Of a stretch of DNA of 64,000 bases, positions 1 through 9,900 are shown one piece after another. The notes under the pieces are model-generated. The model searched no databases. It worked only from the letters and a program-made list of their open reading frames with translations, and had not been told where the DNA came from. A program made the translations under genes and the position numbers. This DNA comes from Archangium gephyra (GTDB lineage: Bacteria; Myxococcota; Myxococcia; Myxococcales; Myxococcaceae), in assembly GCA_003243425.1 (NCBI GenBank), contig QFQP01000023.1:82644-146643 (forward strand), read 5' to 3'. Numbering within the stretch: position 1 is the stretch's first letter; each line of letters begins with the position of its first letter.

Positions 1-1
1 C

Positions 2-472
2 GAATCGGCGACGACCGGGTCCTTCGAACCGGTTCGCCGCGACGAGGGCGAAGCAGAAGGTGGCGCTCCGAAGACGCCCGGTGCTCCGCCGCCTGCGCCT
101 CCCGCCCGGGCTCCGCGCGAGAAGGAGCGCCTGGTCGACATGGCGAAGCGGCTCTTCACGCGGCCGGCGAAGGGCGGCGGTGGTGCAGCGCCGCGGCGGC
201 TCAAGGGCAAGCTGCGTCGCGCCGGCAAGAAGCTCATCGTCGAGATCGACGTGGTCTCGACGCTGGTGTGGTCGCCCGCGCACGAAGCGCGGCTCGAGTT
301 GTCCGATGGCTCGTTCGTGAAGGTGAACGTGCAGACCGCGCTCACCACGGGCCATGGAACCTTCCAGGCTGGCGTCAGCGTCACGCTGGTTCTCGAGATC
401 GACGAGCGCCTGGGTGAAGTGGCCACCGTTCATCTCTCGAACGGCAACGAAGTGCTGGAGATCGTCCTGTAA
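2..472 (+). CDS. C-terminal part of a protein of unknown function (5' truncated by window edge)
   Basis: The reading frame is open from the left edge, so only the last 156 residues are visible. They start with an acidic stretch and a Pro/Ala-rich linker. A basic segment (about residues 47-75) follows, then a compact beta-rich domain of about 80 residues with alternating hydrophobic residues. An internal ATG lies at 140, but the upstream frame has protein-like composition and no stop, so I treat the gene as longer. Its stop overlaps the ATG of the sigma factor by one base, which suggests co-transcription and perhaps a regulatory or sensing link. I do not recognise the family. Confidence 0.6.
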   Translation, partial: ESATTGSFEPVRRDEGEAEGGAPKTPGAPPPAPPARAPREKERLVDMAKRLFTRPAKGGGGAAPRRLKGKLRRAGKKLIVEIDVVSTLVWSPAHEARLELSDGSFVKVNVQTALTTGHGTFQAGVSVTLVLEIDERLGEVATVHLSNGNEVLEIVL

Positions 473-1023
473 TGGTCGAAGAGCTTCACCTGCTTCGAGC
501 GATGGCCAGCGGCGACGCGATTGCGTTCGCTCGCTGGTCGTCGTCGGTCGAGCGCCCGTTGCGCCTCTCACTTCGGGCGTTCGCCACGTCAGTCGACGTG
601 GAAGCCGTACTGCAGGAGACGCTGCTGCGTATCTGGCAGGTGGCGCCACGCTTCACGCACGACGGCAGGCCGAACGCGTTGCTGCGCTTCGCGCTGCGCA
701 CCGCTCGCAACGTCGCGGTCAGTGAGTGCCGCAGGCGCGGCGCGACGATGACCGACGAAGTCCCTGAAGACGTCGTCGGCCCCGTCACGCCGGACCCACA
801 CCTTCGCGAACACATCGCGAAGTGCCGAGCGAAACTGCCGCGGCAGCCCGGGGCAGTGCTGGAGCAGCGGCTGCTCAACGGCGGTGAGAATGACGACACC
901 GAGCTGGCGACGCGGCTCGGCATGTCGCTCAACACGTTCCTGCAGAACTTCACGCGCGCACGCAAGTTCCTGCGCGAGTGCCTCGAGAAGGCCGGCATCA
1001 ACCTCGATGGAGAGCTGACATGA
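472..1023 (+). CDS. RNA polymerase sigma factor, sigma-70/ECF-like
   Basis: 183 residues, the usual size of an ECF sigma factor. A region 2-like segment (about residues 15-85) includes an LQETLLRIWQ-type helix and a following Ala/Arg-rich helix ending in RNVAVSECRRR. A region 4-like helix-turn-helix lies at about 125-175, with a TELATRLGMS helix and a basic recognition helix. Such proteins direct core RNA polymerase to alternative promoters. The gene overlaps the upstream frame by one base (TAATG) and the downstream small gene by four (ATGA). The small partner is the natural candidate for an anti-sigma or accessory factor, but no zinc-binding or membrane feature supports that. Confidence 0.75.
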   Translation: MVEELHLLRAMASGDAIAFARWSSSVERPLRLSLRAFATSVDVEAVLQETLLRIWQVAPRFTHDGRPNALLRFALRTARNVAVSECRRRGATMTDEVPEDVVGPVTPDPHLREHIAKCRAKLPRQPGAVLEQRLLNGGENDDTELATRLGMSLNTFLQNFTRARKFLRECLEKAGINLDGELT

Positions 1024-1241
1024 CGCCCGAAGAACAGCTCCTCGTGGAACAGGTCACCAGCGCGCATCGTGAACGTGGCTTCGACGGCAGCATCCGCGAG
1101 CACCGCGCTTGGGCCGACTTGAATGACGAAGGCCGCCTGCTGGCGTTCGAAGAGACGGTGAAGCTGCGCGACCTGGAGGCCGCGATGGACCCGCAGGGCT
1201 TCAGCACCACCGTGCGCGCCCTGCTCGGCCGCCTGCGTTGA
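1020..1241 (+). CDS. small protein of unknown function, translationally coupled to the sigma factor
   Basis: 73 residues starting at an ATG that overlaps the sigma factor stop by four bases. The sequence is charged and helical (rich in Glu, Arg, Leu) with no signal peptide, membrane segment or Cys/His cluster. The coupling suggests a partner of the sigma factor, but the usual ZAS anti-sigma motif is absent. Its stop lies directly beside the stop of the convergent SDR gene. I do not recognise the family. Confidence 0.55.
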   Translation: MTPEEQLLVEQVTSAHRERGFDGSIREHRAWADLNDEGRLLAFEETVKLRDLEAAMDPQGFSTTVRALLGRLR

Positions 1242-1985
1242 TCAGAACTTGATCCGCCGCATCATGAAGCGCGGCATCGCCTTGATGGCGGTCATCACTG
1301 CGCGCCAGATCGGCGGCGCGTAGATCACCGGTGAACCGGCATCGATGCCTGCAATGACGGTCTCGGCCACTTCATCGGGCTCCCCGGCGAACGGAGGCGG
1401 CTTCAGGCCTTCGGTCATCGCGGTCTTCACGAAGCCCGGCTTCACGCACACCGTCACCAGGCCCTGCGCGCGGTACTTGTGATCGAGCCCTTCGAGGTAC
1501 GCCGAGAGCCCCGCCTTCGCCGCCCCGTACAGAACGACCGGCTTGCGCGCGCGATCTCCCGCGACCGAGCTGAACACGCACAGGGTTCCCGACCCGCGCA
1601 GCAGGAGCTTCTTGCGCGCCTCTTCACAGAACATGACGGTGTTCGCGAAGTCGACGGTGAGCACCTTGTGCGCCAGCGCGGGGTCGGCCTCGAGCTTCTC
1701 CTGCGTCGCGAACGCACCGGCGGTGACCACGACGGTGTCGATGAACTCGAGCGACTGTTCGGCCGCCTCGAGCGAATCACGGAACGTGTCGGGCTTCTCG
1801 AGGTCGCACACCGCGTACGTCACGCGCACGCCCGGCGAGCCGCGCGCTTCGAGGTCTCCCTGACTGCGCTTCAGCTCGGTCTCATCGCGGCCCAACAAGA
1901 CCACCCAGTCACCGCGCTCCACGAACTTGCGCGCAAGTGAACGGCCCATGCCGCGGGTACCACCAAGAATCGCAACTCGTCGCAT
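1242..1985 (-). CDS. SDR-family oxidoreductase, DprE2-like
   Basis: 247 residues with the short-chain dehydrogenase pattern: GGTRGMG at residues 8-14 for the dinucleotide, the Ser pair at 139-140, and Tyr153-Lys157 (YGAAK) as catalytic residues. The basic C-terminal tail (PRFMMRRIKF) recalls DprE2. In actinobacteria DprE2 reduces the 2'-keto intermediate made by DprE1, completing ribose-to-arabinose epimerisation on polyprenyl phosphate. Here the gene starts one base after a DprE1-like oxidase stops, so the two probably act as a pair. The substrate in this organism is unknown, and a polyprenyl-phospho sugar is only inferred. Confidence 0.72.
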   Translation of the reverse strand: MRRVAILGGTRGMGRSLARKFVERGDWVVLLGRDETELKRSQGDLEARGSPGVRVTYAVCDLEKPDTFRDSLEAAEQSLEFIDTVVVTAGAFATQEKLEADPALAHKVLTVDFANTVMFCEEARKKLLLRGSGTLCVFSSVAGDRARKPVVLYGAAKAGLSAYLEGLDHKYRAQGLVTVCVKPGFVKTAMTEGLKPPPFAGEPDEVAETVIAGIDAGSPVIYAPPIWRAVMTAIKAMPRFMMRRIKF

Positions 1986-1986
1986 T

Positions 1987-3297
1987 TCAATCTCCGAACA
2001 GGCGCACCGACTGTGCGCTCTTGAATTTCTTCTCGGGGTCCCACTTCGCCCGGACTTCTTCGAACGACGCGAGCCGCGTTTCCATCGCGCGAAAATGTTC
2101 AGGCCGCGTGAACTGATCTTTCGCGAGGTAGATGCGGCCGCCTTCGGACAACACGTGCTCGTTCAACGCGTCGATCGTCGCCTGCGTGTCGTCACGCACC
2201 GCGAGGTCGAGCGCCACCGAAATGCCCGGCCGTGGAAACGACAGGTATGCAGGGCTCTCGGGGCCACAGTCCTTGATGACACACAGGAAGCTCGCGCCGC
2301 CGCGCTTCGAGAGAACCTCGAGGAACCGTCGCGCCGCCGCGGGGCCCGCAGAGTCGGGCAACACGCACTGATACTGGGTGAGGCCACGCTTGCCGTACGC
2401 GCGGTTCCAGTCCTTCACCACGTCGAGCGGGTAGAAGAACCGGAAGGGGTCGGTGAGGCCTGCCTTCTTCTTCTGGAAGTGCGACGCGTAGATCGCCTGG
2501 TTGAACAACTGCACCACGGGCCGCGACAACATGAAGTCTGGAGCGGTGAACGGGAAGCGCACGTTGGGCAACTCGCTCGGAAATTTCGCCGGCGCTTCGT
2601 GGGCCTGCGCCCAGCGACCCTTCATCAGATAGCCGCGACCGAGCTTCGAACCCGACGACAGACAATCGATCCAACCGACGGTCATCGGCCAATCACGCGC
2701 CGCAGCCTTCAAGACGTGCACGTATTCGTCGATGTCCGAAACGCGCTCGCTCTCCTGCCAGATCCACGGCGTGGGAATGCGGCGCAACCCGAACTCGACT
2801 TCGAGGATCTGACCGGTGAGCCCCATGCCGGCCACGGTTGCCAGAAACAATTCGCGCTCGAGATCAGGTCCACACTCGAGAACGCGGCCATCGGCCACGC
2901 GCATCTTGAGCCGCGTGACGTGCGCGCCGAAGCAGCCGTCGACGTGGTGATTCTTACCATGCACGTCGGCCGCGACCATTCCACCGAGCGTGACCAGCGA
3001 CGTTCCCGGAGTGACGGGAACGAACCAGCCGCGCGGAAGAAAGGTGCGATTGAGATCGACGAGCGAAAGCCCCGCTTCGGCGCGCAGCACGCCGGTCGCC
3101 GGGTCGAAATGAACGACGCGGTTGGCGCGCGTGGTGTTCACCACCACCGGGCTCGACGCCGCGGGCAGCGACGAATCGCCATAGCTGCGGCCGAGGCCAC
3201 GAAAGAGCACCGGCGGCGCACCTTCGAGCGTTTCAGGTTGGAGTTCCTGGCCATCGACGAACTGACGGCCCCACCCGGCAATACGGGAGTTCGACAT
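1987..3297 (-). CDS. FAD-linked oxidase, DprE1-like (decaprenylphosphoryl-ribose 2'-oxidase family)
   Basis: 436 residues from the ATG at 3297; a GTG lies one codon upstream. The N-terminal FAD domain carries GLGRSYGD (residues 35-41), PGTS-VTLGG and HGKNHH (113-118), which are hallmarks of DprE1 and related aldonolactone-oxidase-type flavoproteins. The C-terminal substrate domain ends in the AKD motif followed by a WDPEKKF tail, as in DprE1. The family oxidises the 2'-hydroxyl of a polyprenyl-phospho pentose. At the position of the mycobacterial cysteine attacked by benzothiazinones (NICVDF in my recollection) this protein reads SVALDL, with Ala. The SDR partner follows immediately. Confidence 0.75.
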   Translation of the reverse strand: MSNSRIAGWGRQFVDGQELQPETLEGAPPVLFRGLGRSYGDSSLPAASSPVVVNTTRANRVVHFDPATGVLRAEAGLSLVDLNRTFLPRGWFVPVTPGTSLVTLGGMVAADVHGKNHHVDGCFGAHVTRLKMRVADGRVLECGPDLERELFLATVAGMGLTGQILEVEFGLRRIPTPWIWQESERVSDIDEYVHVLKAAARDWPMTVGWIDCLSSGSKLGRGYLMKGRWAQAHEAPAKFPSELPNVRFPFTAPDFMLSRPVVQLFNQAIYASHFQKKKAGLTDPFRFFYPLDVVKDWNRAYGKRGLTQYQCVLPDSAGPAAARRFLEVLSKRGGASFLCVIKDCGPESPAYLSFPRPGISVALDLAVRDDTQATIDALNEHVLSEGGRIYLAKDQFTRPEHFRAMETRLASFEEVRAKWDPEKKFKSAQSVRLFGD

Positions 3298-3439
3298 CAC
3301 GCGAACGCTCGTAGCCCAGGTGCCGCGCCGCAGTCACCGCTGGTTCTGCGCTCCCGGATGAATCACACGTGGCGGGTTGGCCGGTGTTCGCGTCCGAACA
3401 CGACCCGTCGACGCCGCATTGCGGTCGACGGCCGATTCC

Positions 3440-4774
3440 TCAGTCAGCGCGCATCAAGCGGCCGTTCTCGTCGAGTCGCAGCGCCGGGCAGTACGGCCCG
3501 ACTTCGGTTCGCGTCCACCACACGCCCTTCTCGGACAGCGGTGCGAAGCGATACTCGAACGAACGTGTTCGCAGGAACTTCGGAGCCGTCGCAAATGGGC
3601 TCGTCTCGAACAACGAGAGCACCGTCGGTTCACCGAGCAGCACCTTCTGCTGCATCGACAGAATCCACGGGTTGTTGCCGCACTGCCCGAGCGACGCGAA
3701 CCACATCTGCCAGTCGAGCCGCGGCTGCCACGGAGCGACGAACGTCGGCCGCCGCGTCACAGCGCCCGGCTTCCAGGGAAGCTCGTAGGCGAGCCAGGTC
3801 GAGCCATCGTTGCTGCCTTCGACGATGATCTCCGCGCGGTTCTTCGTCATCCACGCGAAGGCGCCGTACGCATTGATGGTGTCGAAGCGCCGGAGCGGAT
3901 TCACCCACGGCGCGCGCGTGAACACTCCGATGCTGATCAACGCGTAGGCGGCGGGGAGCGCCCAGCGCCAGCGGCTCCGTGGCCCACCGTCGACGAGCAG
4001 CGGCAGCGCGAGCACGAACGTGAGCAGGTTGTAATAGCTGTAGTTGCCCGCCACGAAGAGCGCGACCTGCAAGCCCATCAGCCCCAGCGCCGAAATCACG
4101 CGGAGCCTCCGTGGCCCGAACGCGAGCAGCGGAATCACCAGCTCGAACGCGAACATCGCGACGCACATCGCCTTCTGAACGAACCGCGGCAACTCGGCGA
4201 TGACGAAGCTCGACCACGTCGGCAAAGGCTGTGTCCACCAGTGGTAGGTGAGCGCCGTGAAGTCACGCCAGCTCGGGTCGCCGCTCGTCAGCTTCACGAT
4301 GCCTGACTGCAACGTCACCTTGCAGGCGAGCGCGTACATGACGAAAGCGAACGCGCGCGGAGGTTCATCGTCGAAGCGTGGCTTCAGACCGGGCGGTGCG
4401 AACCAGGCCGCGCAGAACGCACTCTCGATGAGCAGAATGTCCCACTGGAAAGACAGGAACGGCTGGCCGACCTGCACCAGCGAACCCCAACACAGCCACA
4501 GCGTCACGCACGCGGCCCGGGGCGCAAGGCCGATCACCATCGCGACGCCGCTGAAGAACGCCAGCGCGAGCAGCGCGTGAATCATCACGTCCGACGAGGA
4601 GAACCACAGCAGCGTCGGCAACTCGAAGATGGTGTTCCGCCGGCTCAGCGCTTCGAAGACCTGCGCCATCGGCGCGATGCCGTCGACACCGCCAAGCCCG
4701 GGGAACTGCCACCAGTAGCTCCCGACGGCCACCATCGCGGTCAGCCCGAAACAGATGAAGAAGAGCCGTCGCAT
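3440..4774 (-). CDS. lipase maturation factor (LMF1)-family membrane protein
   Basis: 444 residues. An N-terminal membrane anchor is followed by about seven further hydrophobic segments (to about residue 300) and then a soluble C-terminal domain. The signatures FLSFQWDILLIE, SGIVKLTSGDP.WRD and YHWWTQPLP match the LMF1/DUF1222 family, whose animal members fold lipases in the ER. The bacterial role is not established. The gene is 142 bp upstream of the DprE1-like oxidase on the same strand and may share its transcript. It is divergent from the small coiled-coil gene at 4821. Confidence 0.75.
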   Translation of the reverse strand: MRRLFFICFGLTAMVAVGSYWWQFPGLGGVDGIAPMAQVFEALSRRNTIFELPTLLWFSSSDVMIHALLALAFFSGVAMVIGLAPRAACVTLWLCWGSLVQVGQPFLSFQWDILLIESAFCAAWFAPPGLKPRFDDEPPRAFAFVMYALACKVTLQSGIVKLTSGDPSWRDFTALTYHWWTQPLPTWSSFVIAELPRFVQKAMCVAMFAFELVIPLLAFGPRRLRVISALGLMGLQVALFVAGNYSYYNLLTFVLALPLLVDGGPRSRWRWALPAAYALISIGVFTRAPWVNPLRRFDTINAYGAFAWMTKNRAEIIVEGSNDGSTWLAYELPWKPGAVTRRPTFVAPWQPRLDWQMWFASLGQCGNNPWILSMQQKVLLGEPTVLSLFETSPFATAPKFLRTRSFEYRFAPLSEKGVWWTRTEVGPYCPALRLDENGRLMRAD

Positions 4775-4820
4775 GAGTCGCGCGGCACGCTACTTCAGTT
4801 GCTGTAGGCTTCACGTCCAC

Positions 4821-5186
4821 ATGGCCAGCCCCTGGGAACAAGTGCGTCGCGAGTCGCTCGAGATGCCGGCGGTCGGCGCGCCTCGACGACCCTCTCCGCT
4901 TCCGTGGATGCTGCTCGCGGTCACCATCGCGATGATGGTCGGCGTGCTGGTGCTCGGTCGCTCGCGGCTCGAAGACGAGCGGCTCCGCACCGCGACCGCG
5001 CTCAAGGCCAACGACGAAGTGAAGGCGAAGCTCAAGGCCGCCACCGCCGAGCTCGAGAACGCGAAGAGCGAGTGCACGCAGGCCGACGCCACGTCAGGCG
5101 CGCTCAACAAGAAGCTGGTGACGCTCGAGCTCCAGAACCGGCGCCTCCAGGAAGAGCTGACGCGCGCGAAGAAGGCCAGGAAGTGA
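4821..5186 (+). CDS. small membrane-anchored coiled-coil protein
   Basis: 121 residues from the ATG at 4821. A Pro-rich cytoplasmic N-terminus leads into one membrane helix at about residues 30-50. A Lys/Glu/Leu-rich segment with coiled-coil character (about 52-118) and a basic tail follow. An earlier in-frame ATG at 4755 would place the start inside the divergent LMF gene, and its extension looks random. The stop overlaps the next start (TGATG), so the two are coupled. The layout resembles small periplasmic scaffold or spacer proteins. No family is recognised. Confidence 0.6.
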   Translation: MASPWEQVRRESLEMPAVGAPRRPSPLPWMLLAVTIAMMVGVLVLGRSRLEDERLRTATALKANDEVKAKLKAATAELENAKSECTQADATSGALNKKLVTLELQNRRLQEELTRAKKARK

Positions 5187-5599
5187 TGTGGCTGGCACTG
5201 CTGCTGGCGGCCTTCCCGATCCCGACCATCGACGGTAAGGCACCCGCTTCAGCGCCCGAGCAGGCGAAGTGGACGCTCCCCATGCGCTTCGAGAAGGTGA
5301 AGAAGTTCTATGTCGAAGAGTTCAAGACGAACGCCGACGTGAAGCTCACCGAGCGAACGCGCGACGGCCACCGCGAACTCGTCATCACCACGCGGGCGCC
5401 CCGGGAAGCGTGGACGCGCGCGGTCGTCACCGAGCGAGCCGTCGACGTGAGCATCGAGGTGACGCGCGTGATGCGGCTCGCCGACGAGGAGATCTCCGGC
5501 ACGGCGAGACCTCTGGTGGAGTTCGTCTTCACCCGCTCGCCCGAGATCGACAAAGCGGTGAAGAGCATCGACCACACCGAGTCGATGCGGGCCAAGTGA
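5186..5599 (+). CDS. secreted protein of unknown function
   Basis: 137 residues with a short hydrophobic N-terminus (MWLALLLAAFPIPTI) that could be a signal peptide. A mixed alpha/beta domain rich in charged residues follows, without cysteines. It starts within the stop of the coiled-coil membrane protein, so the pair probably works in the periplasm. Its TGA is directly followed by the convergent purA stop; the two stops form TGATCA with no spacer. No family is recognised. Confidence 0.55.
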   Translation: MWLALLLAAFPIPTIDGKAPASAPEQAKWTLPMRFEKVKKFYVEEFKTNADVKLTERTRDGHRELVITTRAPREAWTRAVVTERAVDVSIEVTRVMRLADEEISGTARPLVEFVFTRSPEIDKAVKSIDHTESMRAK

Positions 5600-6910
5600 T
5601 CAGCTGCGGAAGGGGTTCTGCAGGACGATCGTCTCGCCGCGCTCCGCACCGACCGAGATGCAGACCACGGGAATGCCGACGATCTCCTCGACACGGCGGA
5701 CGTAGCGGCGAGCCGTCGCAGGCAGATCGTCGATGGTGCGCGCGCCCGCGAGCGTCTGCTCCCAGCCCGGCAGCTCTTCGTAGATCGGCACCACGCGCGA
5801 GAAGTCTTCGAAGTCACACGGCAGCTCGGTGATGCGCTTGCCGTCGAGCTCGTAGGCCGTGCAGATCTTCAAGGTGTCGAGGCCGCTGAGCACGTCCATC
5901 TTGGTGAGCGCGAGGCCCCACAGCCCGTTCACGCGCGTCGCGTAGCGGAGCACCACGGTGTCGAGCCAGCCGCAACGACGCGGGCGGCCGGTGGTGGCGC
6001 CGAACTCGTCACCGACCTTGCGGAGACGATCGCCGAGCGCATCGGTCAGCTCGGTCGGGAACGGGCCGGAGCCGACGCGCGTGGTGTACGCCTTGGTGAT
6101 GCCCATGACGCGGTCGATGACCGTCGGGCCGAGGCCCGAGCCCACCGCCGCGTTGCCGGCGACCGTGTTGCTGCTGGTGACGAAGGGGTACGTGCCGTGA
6201 TCGATGTCGAGCAGCGTGCCCTGCGCACCTTCGAACAGGATGCGCGTGCCCTTGCGCACGTGCTCCGCCAGCTCGAGCGACGCATCGCCCACGAATTCCT
6301 TGAGGCGCTGCCCGAGCACCAGCAGCTCGCTCACGATCGCCTCCACGTCGAGCAACGGCTCATCGGCCTTGGCCATGCGCGCGAGCCGCGAGATCTCCTC
6401 GAGCGCGTCGGGCAGGCGGTCCTTCACGCGGCGGCGCAGACGATCACCGTCGAGCAGATCGCGCACACGGATACCGCGCCGCGCGACCTTGTCTTCGTAC
6501 GCCGGGCCGATGCCACGACCGGTGGTGCCGATGGCGCCGCCACCACGCGCCTTTTCACGGAGCGCGTCGAGGTGCTTGTGCCACGGGCAGATCACGTGCG
6601 CGTGCTCCGACACCAGCAACTGCCCTGAATCCTGAAGGAAGCCGCGCGCGCGGAGCCCGTCGATCTCCTTCATCAACACCGTCGGGTCGAGCACGCAGCC
6701 GTTACCGATGACGCACGTCTTCCCGGCGTGCAGCACACCGGAGGGAATGAGGTGCAACACGGTCTTCTGACCGCCCACCACGAGCGTGTGACCGGCGTTG
6801 TTTCCGCCCTGGAAGCGCACGACGACCTGAGCGTGCTCAGTCAGGAGGTCGACGATCTTCCCTTTTCCCTCGTCTCCCCACTGCGCTCCAACGACGACGA
6901 CGTTCGGCAT
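5600..6910 (-). CDS. purA: adenylosuccinate synthetase
   Basis: 436 residues. The protein opens MPNVVVVGAQWGDEGKGK with catalytic Asp13 and the GDEGKGK P-loop. His41 lies in GNNAGHT, matching the Asp13/His41 pair of the E. coli enzyme. The internal GTTGRGIGPAYEDK and C-terminal GRPRRCGWLD motifs are also present. It couples GTP hydrolysis to the condensation of IMP with aspartate, the first committed step to AMP. The ATG at 6910 was chosen because the upstream frame has no conserved sequence. The gene sits 32 bp after addA on the same strand, so read-through from addBA is possible. Confidence 0.97.
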   Translation of the reverse strand: MPNVVVVGAQWGDEGKGKIVDLLTEHAQVVVRFQGGNNAGHTLVVGGQKTVLHLIPSGVLHAGKTCVIGNGCVLDPTVLMKEIDGLRARGFLQDSGQLLVSEHAHVICPWHKHLDALREKARGGGAIGTTGRGIGPAYEDKVARRGIRVRDLLDGDRLRRRVKDRLPDALEEISRLARMAKADEPLLDVEAIVSELLVLGQRLKEFVGDASLELAEHVRKGTRILFEGAQGTLLDIDHGTYPFVTSSNTVAGNAAVGSGLGPTVIDRVMGITKAYTTRVGSGPFPTELTDALGDRLRKVGDEFGATTGRPRRCGWLDTVVLRYATRVNGLWGLALTKMDVLSGLDTLKICTAYELDGKRITELPCDFEDFSRVVPIYEELPGWEQTLAGARTIDDLPATARRYVRRVEEIVGIPVVCISVGAERGETIVLQNPFRS

Positions 6911-6942
6911 GCGGCGGCTTCTACGTGGAAAGCGCTCGCCGG

Positions 6943-9900
6943 TCACGGGTGACAACGGCCGATGTGACCGCAGCCCAGTGACACGCACACGTCACGGGGT
7001 CGACCCGGCCAGCGCACGTCTCGCTGCGCCTCTGCCAGCTGCGATGTTGCAAGTAACAACGGTCGCGCAAGTGCCCGCAAATCGACCGGGTCGGAGAAGA
7101 CGGGGGCCAACGAAGCGTCACGAAGAAAGACGACGCCGACGCGAATCGGGCGGTTGTCGCCAAAGAAGCGGGCCGCGGCGAGCGCGTAGCAGTGCAGTTG
7201 CAGCCGGTGCGGTAGCAGCGGGTCTTCCTGCTTCAGCGACGTCTTGTAATCGATGACCAGGAGCTCATCGTCTCGCTCCACGACGAGATCGATCTGCCCG
7301 CGCAACACGAGATCCGGAGCGCCACCGAGTCGAAGCGCGAACGGCAATTCGCGATGAACGCGGAGCGGCGAGGCGGCGAACTCACGCGCGAACGGCGTGT
7401 TCCAGAAGGTCTCGACCAGCTCGAGCACGTCGTAGCCATCGAGCCCTTCTGCGTGCCGAATGGCTTCGAGCTCACTGCGGAGCCGCGGCGTTCCCACGGC
7501 CTCCAGCGGCGTGAGCTCGAGGAGCCGATGCGCGGCCGTGCCCTTCTCGCGCGTCGAACGGCCCTCGGGCAGCGCTTCGAGCTCGCTCACCGGCAAGCGC
7601 GGTTCGACCAGACCGACCTGATGCGCGAGATGAAAGAGGCGCGGGCACGACACGAAGTCCTGCAGTTGCGTGACGGGCACGAGCAGCTCGCGCGTGGTGA
7701 GCGGCCGTGGCGCACGCACGTTTTCGATGAGCTGCCTCACGTCGCTTCGCAGCTCGGGAGCGATCGTCGTGACCCGCGCCGACGTCAACGTGCTGGTCTC
7801 GAGTGGCGCGCGCACACCATCGGACACCCGAAGCTCGAAGAACGCCTCCACGTCACTCGCCCACGACTTCTGCGGCGGCCTGGCAGGCCGCAACCCCAGC
7901 ACCACGCGGTCGCGCGCACGCGTCATCGCCACGTAGAGAAGACGAAGGTGCTCGGCGCGCGCGCGGCGGTTCAACTGGCCGGTGATGGTGGTCGCCGAGA
8001 ATGACTTGAGCTCTTCGTCACCGCGCGAGGGCCGCACGATGGCCAGGCCGAACGCGCGGTCGAAGCGAACGGCGCTGGTGTCGGCACGCGGCGTGGGCAA
8101 CAGGTCTGGCAGCACGACCACCGGCCACTCGAGCCCCTTGGCCTGGTGCACGGTGCACAGCGTCACCGCTTCGAGATCGAGCTCGTCGACGACCTCGCCT
8201 TCCGCTTCGCGCGGCGCCTCATCAGCCAGATCGAGCAACTCGCGCGCGAACGCGGCGACACCGACGCCCTGCCTTTCTCGTGACGTCGCCAGCAACAGCA
8301 GCTTGTCGAGGTTGGCGAGCGCCTGCTCACCGAACGGCGAAGCGGCGAGTGACACGCGGTAATCGAAGGCGTCGATCACCACGCGCAACAGCGCACGCAG
8401 CCCGAGCCGGTCCACACCCGCGCGCAGCTCGGCGAAGCGCTCTCTGAGTCGTCGCAAGGCCGCCACCGCCCCCGACGAGAGCCCCTCTTCGTCGAGCACG
8501 CCGGTCAGCACCGAGCGCGCGTCGAGCCGCCAGCGGTCGCCGTTGCGCGGCCGCGCCAGCCACACCCAGTCGGTGTCGTTCAGCCCGACGAGCGGGCTTC
8601 GCAGCACCACCGACAGCGCGAGCGCATCGTCAGCGTCCTTGAGCAGCGTGAGGAACGACGCGAGGTCGATGACCTCCTGCGCGCCGTAGAAGCCGCGACC
8701 ACGCACCACGCGATGGCGCACGCCGTGGCGCACCAGCGCCTGCCGGTACACCTCGAGCTGCGTGAAGCGTTGGAACAACAGCGCCACCTGCCCGCCCGTC
8801 ACCTTCCACGCGCCGCCGAGGCCATGAACGATCGCACGCGCCACCGCTTCGGCGTCGTGCTCGCGGAACTGCATCACGTCGTACTTCGCGGGGAGCGTGG
8901 CGTCGGTGAGCTCGACGATGGCCGCACCTTCAGCGCTCGTCTCACGGACCGCCTGCAGGTCGTCGTGCTCCGGCTGGTAGACCACCTCGAAATCGGCGGG
9001 CGAGCTTCCGTACGCGTTGGCGCCCATCACGTGCGCGAACCCTGCGTTGAACCGCTCCAGCAACGCAGGCGTCGAACGCCGCGAGTGCTGCAGATACGCG
9101 CGCGCACCGCCATTCCGCTCGATGGCCTGCGCCATCACCTCGAAGACGCTGACGTCCGCGCCACGGAACTCGTAGATCGACTGCTTGCGATCACCGACCA
9201 CCGCGAGGAACCCGCGCTTCTGCGGCAACGCGACGATCTCCTCGTGACGGTCTTCGAAGGCGGTCGACACCTCGACCGCGCCGTCTTCCGCGAGCAGCAG
9301 CACGATCTCCAGCTGCAGGCGGTTGGTGTCCTGAAACTCGTCGACCAGCAACGCACCGAAGCGCTTCTGCGCCGCGCGCCTGGCCTCGAGGTCGTCTCGC
9401 AGCAGGTTGCGTGTGGCGACGAGCAGCCCGGTGAAGTCGAGCACGCCGCGTGAATTCAAGGCCTCCTCGTGCGCCTTCGTGATCTCCACGAGCAGCTCGC
9501 GCAGCTCCGCCTCGTGCGGCGCCAGCAGACACGCCGTGTACAACTGCGAAATGTTCTGACCCGGCCCGGTCGGGCTCACCGCATCGCGCAGCGCATCGAG
9601 GGGCTGCCGCTGCCCCCACACGGCGACCCGCAACTCGGTCAGCACGGTCTCGAAGTTCTCGAACGTCACGCGCGCCAGCGCATTCTGAAACGCGCGCAGG
9701 GCCTCCTGCTGTTTGCCCGGCCTGGGCATCGTGGTGCGCGCTTGCATCTTCAACGCCGACAGCGCCGCGTCGAATTGAGTCCTCAAGGCCGCCGGGTCGG
9801 GCACGCGAACCAACGCAGGGTCGACACCTTCTTCACGAATCCGCGCAGCGACCGGGCCGATGCCCTGCACCAATCGCTCGAAGCCCATGTCTGCGACGAG

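Noticed and set aside
1927..3828. 633-codon plus-strand frame opposite the DprE1-like gene
   Set aside because: It is antisense to a gene with clear motifs, is rich in Arg/His/Pro and has no homology or ribosome site. High G+C keeps such frames open.
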